Assembly: GCA_023376005.1 (NCBI GenBank)
Contig: CM042142.1
Span: 49,344,859 to 49,408,858, forward strand
Length of the DNA stretch: 64,000 nt
Source of the DNA: Doryteuthis pealeii
Taxonomy: Eukaryota > Mollusca > Cephalopoda > Myopsida > Loliginidae
Reading direction: 5' to 3'
Of the stretch, positions 55,346-64,000 are shown piece after piece (the first letter of the stretch is position 1; each line of letters opens with the position of its first letter). The translations under genes were made by a program, and so were the position numbers. The notes below the pieces were generated by a model. That model was not told the DNA's origin. It ran no database searches and saw only the letters and a list, made by a program, of their open reading frames with translations.

Positions 55346-55479
55346 AGGAAGATTGTGTTGTGTCAATATTTCAAATGGTGTGGAAAGTCCTGTCTTCATA
55401 GCAAAGCATTTGAAATCCTTTTTTTATTATCATCAGCGTGAGTAAAAGTTAAGGAAAAAAGTTAATAACAAAACACAGA

Positions 55480-55625
55480 CAATTACATTCAATTAATATT
55501 TCGCCTCTGTTGACTTCAGAAGCTTCATCGGAATTTCTGTTTTAAAACAATAAAAAATTCTGATGAAGCATCTGAAATCAACAGAGGCGAAACATCAATT
55601 GAATATAATTGTTTGTGTTCCCGAG
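55480..55625. mobile_element. Fold-back element with hammerhead-like cores in both arms
   Basis: Arms share AACAGAGGCGAAA and TCAATTNAATNTAATTG in inverted order around a 15-nt centre. Plus strand: stem I AATT/AATT, CTGATGA (55,560-55,566), stem II GC/GC plus TCTG/CAGA, GAA and C at the cleavage position (55,596), but a poor stem III. Minus strand: CCGATGA (55,531-55,525) with the same stem II. This parallels the 8.24-8.44 kb element. Confidence 0.55.
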
Positions 55626-55760
55626 TTTGAGAAGGATCCTGAGTCCAAAAGAAATACCTGAAGAAAGTCGGAGGCAACATTGACCGAAAAGTTGTACAGA
55701 TAACAATAAAGATAAGGACAATAGTCCGAATAACCAAAATAATACAAATTGTCTGTGTTT
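55615..55760 (+). repeat. Copy of the 5.09-5.26 kb hammerhead-like segment
   Basis: CCGAGTTTGAGAAGGATCC, GAAATACCTGAAGAAAGTCG, ACCGAAAAGTTGTACAGATA and AAGGACAATAGTCCGAATAA match 5140-5260. The core has decayed (GAAAA for GAAAC). Confidence 0.6.
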
Positions 55761-55769
55761 TGTTTTTCA

Positions 55770-56093
55770 CTGTTTTTACTTAACTTTTCCTCACATTTTG
55801 TCGGATTTTTTCCTAATCTGGAAAATGTCCTCATATCATCAGTGTTTATGGAATACGTATTTTAGGCAGGGAGGCAGACCACACATTACTACATAATATC
55901 TTGTTTGCATGGAGATATATCTACAATGTTTAATCGTTAAAAGTCTTTGAAAGAAAGAATTGCAATTATCAGGTGAAGGTAAGCTATTGTTACCTATACA
56001 CATTTGCCCAACGCCGACGTAGTAAACACCGGTTTTCTTTTTCAATAGAGGCTGCTGCGCACTCGGCTTTTCTCAAAGACTTTGCTAGCTTAG
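55770..56093. other. No recognised feature
   Basis: Unique-looking sequence without a domain or repeat match in the window. Confidence 0.5.
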
Positions 56094-56559
56094 CTAGAAG
56101 TGGTTATCCGGCATCGCCAGGGTAGAGGTAAGGGGCAAAAAGTTAGGCACACAGATCCATTATTACTGAATCACGAGTTAGATCCTCGCAGGATGCCCCA
56201 TTAAAATACCTACGTAAAAAAGATCTTGTTTTGATCCGGTCTGGTAGGGCGTCAGAAAAAAAAGAAGGTGCACAGACACTCTGAAAAGAAAAATTAATGT
56301 CTCCTATTTAAGATATCAAATGCCAAAAAAAAAAAAAAAAAAAAAGAAAAAAAAAAGAAAAGAAAGAAAAGAATTCCATGCTGTTATTATTCAAATTTTA
56401 TTGTTTAATCATCTTCAAGTATATACATCAATTCTTCATTAGTTTTGCTCAAAAAGCAAGATCTGGTGATAGTGAATGTGTATATATTTACTTTGTCATT
56501 AATTGTTTTATTTTCCTAGTTTCATCCAGACATACATACATACATGATGGCAGCAAACT

Positions 56560-57062
56560 CGTGTTCAAGTATTGCCATTGCTTGATATATAATAAAAAAA
56601 AAAATTAAAAAAATGTTCAACAGTTCAAAGAATATAATGGTGAGCTTCAAAAAGTTCAACAATGAGCTGCACGAAAGTGGCACTTTAGTCCAGCAAAAGT
56701 CTTGCACATCTTCACACATTTACAGGTAATTCCAGGGAGCACACGGTATTTTATTAGTCCATCCCGCCGATGCACAGATTGGTGACTGATCAAGCCAGCC
56801 TTGCTCATACATAGCCAGCCTTCCACACTGGTCACATAGTAGACCGATTTGAAGACCTTGGTTGTCTACTTTTTATTCTTGCGAATATCTCGTTTCAACT
56901 GCTCATGCTGTATACGGTTGGTCTCAAACTTTTTTGTGCCCTCCTGTAAAGCTCTTCTCCACTGCCCACGGTCTAAAGCCTTAGTCTCCCAGGTCTTCTC
57001 ATCGATGTTACATTTTTTCAAGGTCGACCTCAGGCAATCCTTGTATCTCATCAAAAAGCAAG
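56560..57062 (-). pseudogene. LINE C-terminal zinc-finger remnant inside a Helitron-like unit
   Basis: Minus strand: KDCLRSTLKKCNIDEKTWE, ALDRGQWRRALQEGTKKFE, RDIRKNK, a stop, then SKAGLISHQSVHRRDGLI and LPGITCKCVKMCKTFAGLK, a finger-like pattern typical of LINE C-termini. It is bounded by CATACATA on both sides, so it probably entered the (CATA)n tract of the unit or was captured by it. Confidence 0.65.
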
Positions 57063-57662
57063 AGTCATACATACATACATACATACATACATACATACAT
57101 ACATACATACCAACAGTCTTTTATTTATGTACTACAAGCGGCTACTCGGCGTCGCCTGGGAAGAGGGGGGACCCTGGTGTATTGATTTGTTTACTTTTGA
57201 GATTTACAAATGCTGGACATTTTAAAATAGAATTTCAATGCTAATTCTATGTATATATTCTAATTTTTAAATATATTTGAATATAAACCAAATCTTCATA
57301 ATTTTTGCACAAAAAAGCAAGAACCAGTGATATTGAATGTGTATGTATATTTACTTTGTCGTTAATAGTTTTATTTTCGTAATTTCATCCGAACATACAT
57401 ACATACATACATACCAACGGCCTTTATATATGTATAGACTAGAAGCGGTTACCCGGCGTTGCCTGGGCAGAAGGGAAGATAATTAAAAGTTAGTCTCGCA
57501 GATCTATTGATTGTTTTGGTCTAACATAATTGATTTATGTTTTAATCACGAACGCAACCAATGACTTTCCCTTCTTTAACTATTCAAAGAATAATTTTAT
57601 CTTCCAGATATAAATCCAATCTTCATTATTTTTGCACAAAAAGCAAGAACCGGTGATATTTA

Positions 57663-57663
<1 letters not shown>

Positions 57664-57736
<73 letters not shown>
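57664..57736. repeat. Long (AT)n tract
   Basis: About 72 bp of uninterrupted AT dinucleotides inside a Helitron-like unit. Confidence 0.95.
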
Positions 57737-58305
57737 TTTGTCGTTAATTGTTTTATTTTCGTAGTTTCATCCGGACATTCATACACATATAGATACACTC
57801 CAACTGCCCGTTATAAATGTACTAGAAGTGGCTACCCGGCGTCGCCTGGGTAGAGGAGGGATTTAAAAATGTTAGTCTCGCAGATCCATCATTATCGCGA
57901 GTTGGATCCTCACTGAATGCCCCATAAAAATCCCCACGTAAATATATAACAATATAGTGAGAAATTTTAATTCAATAATTTACAATTTAAAAAAAAATGA
58001 GATATAAATTCAATCAATCAATATTATTTCAAATTTAAAAAAAAAAAACATGCCAAAAATAAATAAATGAATAAAAAACGCGCCAATGACTTTACCTTAT
58101 GTTACTATTCAAATTTTGAATTTTAAAATACCTTCCCAAACATAAATAAAATTATTTTTGCACAAAAAGCAAGATCTGGTGATAGTGAATGTTTATGTAC
58201 ATTTGCTCTGTCTTTAATCGTTTTTATATTTTCATTGTTTCCTTCAGGCATACATACATACACCGACCCATACATACACACAACTGTCCTTTATAAATGT
58301 ATAGA

Positions 58306-58744
58306 TAGATTAAAACAAAAACAAAAAAAGAAAGAAATAAATAAAGAAAAGATAACATAGCCTGGATCTGTAGCATTCTGATATTTGCATTCTCAATATC
58401 TTTCTCTTTGTTTTGAGAACGTGGCTTTCCTTTCCTCTTCTATCTCACGTTTCCTTCTTGTTCGCGTGCAATCCGTCTGTTTCAAACCTCTCATTGTTTT
58501 TCGAATGTTCTATTTATTACTTATTTATGTTAACTTTTCGGCGTTGGATCCTATTCGTAAGAGATTTTTTTTTATGCTGTGTTCTTTTACGTATAACATC
58601 TTCCAATAAGACAACCAAACAACAATGTATCTTAATCGAATGACTCTCACCACTCGATAAAAAAAAGTCTGTGCATGTATTTACCAACAGCTTCAGTTTT
58701 CTGAGAATGATTATCTCGATCCAATTGCCCAACCTTTTTTATCA
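58306..58744. other. No recognised feature
   Basis: Overlapping open frames of 71-76 codons on both strands have no domain. Confidence 0.5.
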
Positions 58745-59340
58745 TGGAAAGTTTTGGTTTGGTTTGTTTTGTTTTACGGCATATCAACCTCAGTGGGTCA
58801 TTTAATGCCGATAAAGTTTTGAAATAAATCAATTCTTAATGGATAATACACTTTTTTTTATAAATACATTTTTCTATTTAACCCATAGATGGGACGCCAA
58901 CAGGTACTACCACTCCGGGTCAGAGTGGACCAGGGAGCAATGGTGATGAAGGGGTGCTCCATATTCCCCAAACCTCCAAAACTGGAACCTCACCATCAGA
59001 TAGAGTTTAACGTCATTCCCAGGACATGTAGACCCGCAGCCACCGCCTTCTAGCATTCATATGATAAAAAGGGGTGGGGCTTGCCATAAGGACAATAGGG
59101 TTGGGAAAATAATATAGGTGCTAGGGCTTGACGTGACCAGCCGATTGATCGGAGGAGGCCTCTAGCCCAAGATAGGGCCAAAGTGGAGTATTGCAAGTCA
59201 TGAACTGCTCATCCACCTGGGCTCTATCCTTAAGCATCACGGGTCGCCACCCACGGCCAATAGGTGGCCCCATTGGGGGAGTCTTACTCCTCTGCAGAGG
59301 TGCATTCTAACGCCCCACCGACAGGGCGGTCATAGAAAGT
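58745..59340 (-). mobile_element. Family C, longest copy
   Basis: Read on the minus strand it runs from CCGCCCTGTCGGTGGGGCG through GGTGATGAGCAG-like and CCTCTGATCAATCGGC-like sequence and GACGTTAAACTCTATCTGAT to ACTCTGACCCGGAGTGGTAG. It ends with GGTTGATATGCCGTAAAAC and a CCAAA-type tail. About 600 bp, no convincing reading frame. The tail is shared with SINE-like copies (5.8, 63.0, 63.4 kb). Confidence 0.6.
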
Positions 59341-59584
59341 GATGGATGGAGATCTTAGTGTCCTGGGTATGACGTTAAACTACATTTATTTACCTCATAC
59401 CCCACTTGTATGGGTTGGACACAAGGTCTCGTTTTTACGTGGGTGAACAAAAATTGCGTTGATCCCTTCAGCATTCCCCCTCAAGAGGGGTGCCTCAGGC
59501 ACTGGGCAATAAACCCAGGCCTGTCCCCTTAAATCGAGATCAACGCTATTAACTTGTAGAGATTCAGGGCCGAAGCCACTGGAC
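59341..59584. other. Unassigned, relatively GC-rich spacer
   Basis: TACGTGGGTGAACAAAAATT, CCCCCTCAAGAGGGGTGCCT (a perfect hairpin, CCCCTC/GAGGGG) and CCAGGCCTG. No domain. Confidence 0.45.
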
Positions 59585-60145
59585 CCCCAGCGTTAAACTA
59601 CATCTAATGGTGAAGTTCCAATTCTGGAGCTCTTGGGAGTGTGGAGTATCCCTTCATCGGCATTACTCTCAGGTCCACTCTGACCCAAAGTGACAGTACC
59701 TGTTAGGCTCCCATTTATGGGTTAAATAGAAAAAGATAGTTTAAAATAATGTGTTAAAAATTATGAATATCCATCAAGAATGAATAAAAAAATGTCTTCG
59801 GCATAAGATAAACCAAGAAGGGTTGACATGCCGTAAAACCCAACGAACCAACCATCGAACCGACAGCTCGACCCCGACAGGATGTAACACAAGGTCAATT
59901 TTAAAGCTGGTTTGAATTAAACCTTTTCCTTCTCATCGACTCCCCCATGTTGGCGGGGCTGAAATGCGCTGACCGTATCTCATGCGGGGGAGTGGACCCC
60001 CTCCTACCAAAAAATGGTGTCCTGGGTATGACATGAAATTGCATCTCCAGTTCTGGAGCTCTGGGGCGTGGAGTGCCTCTTCATGACAACTCTGACCCGG
60101 AGTAGTAGTGCCTATTAGGGTCAAATCTATGGGTCAAATAAACAG
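59585..60145 (+). mobile_element. Family C copies in opposite orientation
   Basis: 59,585-59,870 carries GTTAAACTACATCTAATGG, CCACTCTGACCCAAAGTGAC and GGGTTGACATGCCGTAAAAC. A SINE A tail fragment (minus) lies at 59,885-59,940, then another partial family C copy to 60,145. With 58,745-59,340 this makes a large inverted pair. Confidence 0.6.
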
Positions 60146-60149
60146 GGTG

Positions 60150-60310
60150 ATTCCGCCCCCCCCCCAAAAAAAAACAGAATATGGGTTCTGGTAGTCTGCA
60201 TCACTAATAGTATATATACTGGGTGACCCCCCCAAAAAAAACAAAAAACAAAACAGAATTGGGGTTCTGTTTATTTTTTGGGTGGTGGTGGAGGCACCCA
60301 GTATATGTGT
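60150..60310. mobile_element. Hairpin MITE pair
   Basis: 60,217-60,303 is an inverted repeat with ends ACTGGGTG and CACCCAGT beside TA, inner AACAGAATTGGGGTTCTGTT. A related decayed unit precedes it (60,147-60,200). C/A-run rich. Confidence 0.55.
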
Positions 60311-60339
60311 TCAATAATCGATTTTAATAGCAGGTACTG

Positions 60340-60429
60340 TAAGCAAACAGGATGACTTGAATTGTCATTAAATAACCCGAAAAGGATTGATATGCCGTAA
60401 TATATATATATATATATATATATATTGTG

Positions 60430-60460
<31 letters not shown>

Positions 60461-60659
60461 TGTGTGTATGTGCGTGCGTGTGTGTGTGCAAATTTATTTG
60501 TATTAGATAGGAATACTTGTTATCATATAATCGTGTGCCAAAAACACCCAATGAAGTACACAAAAATGTAAGTATAAAGGTACAATGTAAGCAATTTCCT
60601 AACCTAATTTCCTAAAGGCGTAAAATAATCCAGACGGGTTGAAATCCCATTGAAATAAC
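60340..60659. repeat. Family C tail fragments and (AT)n-(GT)n tract
   Basis: TCATTAAATAACCCGAAAAG and GGATTGATATGCCGTAATAT, then (AT)n and (GT)n at about 60,399-60,487. A second tail piece is near 60,617-60,645. Confidence 0.6.
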
Positions 60660-60818
60660 ATTAGCATAGCGCTGATACCCTTGGGAAAGGTGTGAATGTA
60701 ACTATTCTTTCTCCCCCTATGGGTAAACAGTAGTACAGACAGGACTTTTTAACCATTTTTAGGCAACCAATCTAGAAGGAAAACCATGTCACATCCTACT
60801 CGCGTGGAGAGGTTGGTA

Positions 60819-60822
<4 letters not shown>
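60660..60822 (+). mobile_element. SINE A copy lacking the head
   Basis: AGCGCTGATACCCTTGGGAA to CGCGTGGAGAGGTTGGTATA. The 3' end passes into (AT)n. Immediately after that tract an inverted ATACCAACCTCTCCAC occurs (60,862-60,878). Confidence 0.75.
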
Positions 60823-60861
<39 letters not shown>

Positions 60862-60865
<4 letters not shown>

Positions 60866-61012
60866 AACCTCTCCACATAGAGGCTCTGCGTTCTGGGTTC
60901 TCCGGTTCGATCTCGGGGGGAGATTGAGGTATTAGGTTGAAACAGTTGTCCAGTGTTCCGCACGTCGCACGCAGTATTCGCCGAGTTTGCTTGTCGTGAT
61001 TATTCAATTATA
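60862..61012 (-). mobile_element. Fragment with box B-like motif, reversed SINE tail
   Basis: Starts with the reversed SINE A tail end and contains CTCCGGTTCGATCTCGG, a box B-like sequence with no clear box A. Probably the remains of another SINE. Confidence 0.35.
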
Positions 61013-62198
61013 TATACTAGCAAAATAAAAAAACTCCCTCCAGGCGATGTAAAAATAGATTTTTGAAACATATTCCATGAGGGGTGGGAGTTAAAAATTC
61101 AATGACAGCGAGCTTGTACCCTAAGTAAGTAAAATCGTCAAATTCATTAAAGGATTAAAAAATAAAACAATTTGAAATGTAAACTTTAAATATATATTAA
61201 AATAAAACAAACTACATATAGATATATAATACCAGTCATGTATTTATTAAAACTTGTTTTAAAACACAATGAGGACTGTCTAATGTTGCATGTTCAAATT
61301 TTGAGTATATTTATTCTATGTTATGACGATTTTGGGTAATGTGACGTAAGCAGTGACGTAGTTTTTGTTACAAACAAAAACCATTATTAATAGATATCAA
61401 ATTCTCTCTATGTATCTTTCTACATGTCTGTGCTCAGCATGGGTATGAGTACGTGGATGCGTGCCATCATGCTGGGAAGTCGTGACTCCGAGAAGTAACC
61501 GTCTCTTCATTTAAGCCATATGAGATTCTTGTCATTGCTTTTATTTCATTTGAATGGTGCTTGTTTGATTTGATTGGCTGATTTTGATGGCCTGTCAACC
61601 AATATAGGATTATTTTATGTTAAGATGTTAGGGAATCGCGTTCATTGTTCGTTTATGTATACATTTTTGTGCAGTTGTTTCTTAAAATTCTTTCTCTTTA
61701 CCCATTGAATCTATTAATAATGAAGCTTGTCTGTATTTCTGTCTGTAACAAAAACTATGTCATAGCCTTACGTCACAGCTTACGTCACAATATTCTTATG
61801 CTATATACACCAAAAATTTGAATAAGCAATTTTTAAAATTGTTTTTTACTCTCGTCCCTTTTTTTAATTTTTTTTTTTACAGTAACAAGAAGTTAACTAA
61901 AAAGTTTACAAATAAATAAATACCTACGATTTTGTGTAAAATTGATGTGGAAAATATTCAAAATAATTGTTTGATTATTACATGCACGAAACATTTTGTT
62001 TGAGAGAGACGGGGCTCAGATTTCATTTCAAATTGTTTTATTTTTATTTTTTACTCCTTTAATAAATATGAGGATTTGTCTTACTTATAATACAAACCCT
62101 CTGACATTGAATTTTTAACTCCCACCCTCTCGGGCAATGTCTTTCAAAAATTAACTTTTACGATGCCCGGAGGGTGTTTTTTATTTTGCTAGTACAAA
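61013..62198. mobile_element. 1.2-kb fold-back element
   Basis: Ends TACTAGCAAAATAAAAAA and TTTATTTTGCTAGTA are inverted, with about 110 bp of matching arm (CTCCCTCCAGG against CCGGAGGGTG, GGTGGGAGTTAAAAATTCAA against TTGAATTTTTAACTCCCACC). Nested inside, GTGACGTAAGCAGTGACGTA (61,340) is mirrored near 61,770. It shares its interior with family F. No coding sequence. Confidence 0.7.
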
Positions 62199-62214
62199 TA
62201 ATTTTTAAAGTGAT

Positions 62215-62513
62215 CTAGTTGACTTAAAGATGAGAGCAAACATGTACTATCACCCAGGTTGGGAGTGGACCTGGTAGTAATGGCAATGAAAGGATACTCC
62301 AGACTCCCAAGATCTTTAGAATGGGAACCTCAACAACAGATGATATTTAGTGTCATACCCAGGACACCTTTTTTGGGGTGGTGGGGTATTACCCCTCTGC
62401 AGGGGACACAGTCAGCATATTCTAAACCCCGCAGATAGGATGAGAATGGTGTTTGTGTTTATTTTTAATGATTAATATTTTTATCTTTTTTTGTTGTTGC
62501 TTATTTCGAATAT
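62215..62513. repeat. Family C fragment and spacer
   Basis: GTACTATCACCCAGGTTGGG, GGTAGTAATGGCAATGAAAG and TCATACCCAGGACACC match family C loosely. The rest is unassigned. Confidence 0.45.
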
Positions 62514-62668
62514 ACAAGGTGTGTCAAAAAAGTATCGAGATTTTTTGTACTTTTTGACACACCTTGTATTCTGAAAAAACAAAACAAAACCTTCCATTCA
62601 TTCTTCATTTCTATCTTGGTAAATACAGCTTTAAACTTGGTACTTTTTTTTACACACCTTGTATATCC
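62514..62668. mobile_element. Mariner-type MITE, TA-flanked
   Basis: ACAAGGTGTGTCAAAAAAGT and the reversed ACACACCTTGT at about 62,655, with TA on both sides. An extra inverted terminus at 62,545-62,569 makes the left end a hairpin. Same family as 21,386-21,525. Confidence 0.75.
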
Positions 62669-62837
62669 GCAATTTGTTTTCATGTCTGTATTTGGATATA
62701 AATTTGTTTCTTTTGTTTGTTCTTCTTCTAATTGTTTATAGTAGATACTTATTAGTATTTCTTTCAAGCAGCGAGGACATTTTTTTTTAGATATTGTAGA
62801 TATTTTTTAGATAATTGTTAGATATATTTTAGATAAA

Positions 62838-63075
62838 AGGAGTCCCCGTGGCGTATTGTCTAACGTGCTGGACTGCGACATCGTAGTAAGCGAGTTTGAA
62901 ATCCAGTCGCGCTATTACGTTCAATTTCGGACTAATACTCTTGGGAAAGGTATGAACCACCTCATTTCCCAGCTATGAGTTAAATTACTACCGCTGCTGT
63001 TCTTTTACAATTAGGGCTTTGGCATTCAATAGCGCACAAAGGTTGATATGCCATTAAACAAAAAAACAAAAACAA
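62838..63075 (+). mobile_element. SINE-like element, third head type
   Basis: CCCCGTGGCGTATTGTCTAA and TGAAATCCAGTCGCGC suggest a decayed tRNA-like head. The body shares CTCTTGGGAAAGGTATGAA and CAGCTATG with SINE A, but the tail is the family C type (TGGCATTCAATAGCGCACAA, GGTTGATATGCCATTAAAC). It is a SINE A-like body with a different tail. Confidence 0.55.
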
Positions 63076-63139
63076 ACAAACAAAACAACAAACAAACAAA
63101 ACAAATAAAAAAAATATAAAAAAATACACTACAATCTTC

Positions 63140-63395
63140 TGTTTTGCTCAGTCGGTAGAGCATCCGCCAAGAACCGCAAGTTTCCGGTTTCGATGCCGGC
63201 CCTCACCAACTCAGCGAATGAATAGCACAGCTTTGATCTGTGTGATAAATTGGGGAGCTTATAGTAGGTGTGTCGTTACACCTGAGATGCAAAAACAATC
63301 TTCCTGGTCTAGCGCTAGTGAAAAGAGGATAGACTCCCTCATTGTCCAGCTGATACCGAAATAGGCTAGTCCGCCAACTTTACTTACGTACTGTT
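63140..63395 (+). mobile_element. SINE B copy
   Basis: TTGCTCAGTCGGTAGAGCAT, GGTTTCGATGCCGGCCCTC, AACTCAGCGAATGAATAGCA and CTAGCGCTAGTGAAAAGAGG to AACTTTACTTACGTACTG. A family C-type tail (63,405-63,490) follows. Confidence 0.8.
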
Positions 63396-64000
63396 CTTTT
63401 ACAAGCATAGATTTGGCATTAAATAACCCACAAAGGTTGACATACCATTAAAAACAAAGAAACCAAACCAAACCAAACCAAACCAAACCAAACCTAAGAT
63501 TTGAAATTTAAAGAACTTAAACATAATAATTTATTAATGACTGCATTAAAAATGGTCTTTATTTTAAGATATGTTTTTTGAAGGCAAAATAATGCAAATT
63601 TATGTTGAAAAACATATTTATTTAAATTTTCTTTTTTTTCCTTTTTTTTTATTATTGTTTCTAAACAATAATAAGGCCCCGCTCCGGGCATATTGAAATA
63701 AGGATTTTTTTTGTTTTTATAGAGTGTTTGAAGCATTAATTATAAAATGTTTTTTATAATTAATGTTTTTATAATTAATGCTTCAAACACACTATAAAAA
63801 CAACAAAAAATGGTCTTTATTTTAATTTTAATTCATTTTATTTTTGTAAAAACTTAGTCTAGGTAAAAGAAATCAGTTTGATATTTCTGAAAAGTGAAAT
63901 CATTTATAAATATTTAGACCTTTTTTATTCTTTGTATATTGTTAGCCATATGAATCGCATTGAGTGACTAGGAAATTTATTGATCTCCTTACGTTGACTT
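63396..64000. repeat. Family C tail and a hairpin repeat
   Basis: TTTGGCATTAAATAACCCAC, GGTTGACATACCATTAAAAA and (AAACC)n to 63,494. A fold-back of about 100 bp lies at 63,706-63,808 (ATAGAGTGTTTGAAGCATTA against its complement). Nothing else seen to the window end. Confidence 0.6.

Larger units (their letters stand above)
56094..58305 (-). mobile_element. Four tandem Helitron-like units
   Basis: Minus-strand units end with CTAG, or a decayed form, at about 56,094, 57,132, 57,439 and 57,832. Each end is preceded by a GGGTAGCC hairpin (CTACCCAGGCGACGCC in the cleanest). Units start near 57,131, 57,438, 57,831 and 58,305 with CGGGCAGTTGG- or GGACAGTTG-type sequence, then a (CATA)n-type tract and AAAACAATTAACGACAAAGT. 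Each 3' end touches the next unit's 5' end. The 56,094-57,131 unit contains a LINE fragment. Confidence 0.6.

Overview
The window is AT-rich, non-coding animal DNA (nuclear, eukaryotic). No intact protein-coding gene is supported: the open frames of 60-167 codons lack recognisable domains, or are translations of microsatellites, SINE tRNA-like heads or decayed transposon ends. tRNA-derived SINEs, LINE 3' ends with zinc-knuckle or endonuclease-like C-termini, mariner relics, fold-back elements, tandem Helitron-like units and long (AT)n, (TTA)n, (GA)n and (TTC)n tracts suggest an invertebrate, perhaps a lophotrochozoan such as a mollusc. That placement is inference and weak.

Layout. 0-8 kb: a deleted mariner copy (1.24-2.13 kb), SINE A and SINE B copies, a 5S rRNA-like fragment, a MITE with telomere-like internal repeats and families D and F. 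8-16 kb: successive fold-back (inverted repeat) elements, mostly set between (AT)n tracts, several with hammerhead-ribozyme-like cores, ending in a 2.3 kb nested palindrome (13.1-15.4 kb). 17-22.7 kb: two tandem Helitron-like units, a SINE A cluster with a MITE inserted in one copy, two LINE C-termini, TA-flanked MITEs and an array of four tRNA-like units. 23.4-24.9 kb: a 180-bp AT-rich satellite. 25-29 kb: a fold-back, a (GACTCC)-cored minisatellite and family C.

From about 29.4 kb to 51.7 kb the sequence is one locus represented twice on either side of a 100-N gap (41,137-41,236). The left copy (29.4-37.9 kb) and right copy (41.3-51.7 kb) are collinear and close to identical where both are clean, both become indel-rich toward the gap, and they differ by a SINE insertion and by a block at about 31.9-32.5 kb. 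Unmerged haplotypes or an assembly duplication is the simplest reading. The repeats in this block are LINE C-termini with (TAA)n tails, an RTE-like LINE end fused to a SINE head, and family E. 52-64 kb: more SINEs, a fold-back, four tandem Helitron-like units (56.1-58.3 kb) with a LINE fragment inside one, family C, and a 1.2 kb fold-back (61.0-62.2 kb).

Connections. SINE A and the RTE-like LINE share the same 3' tail, as expected if the LINE machinery copies the SINE. Two tRNA-headed elements (4.89-5.27 kb and 9.60-9.73 kb) carry a hammerhead-like core downstream of the pol III head. The recurring hammerhead-like cores, often in inverted arms beside (AT)n tracts, are the most interesting unexplained pattern here.
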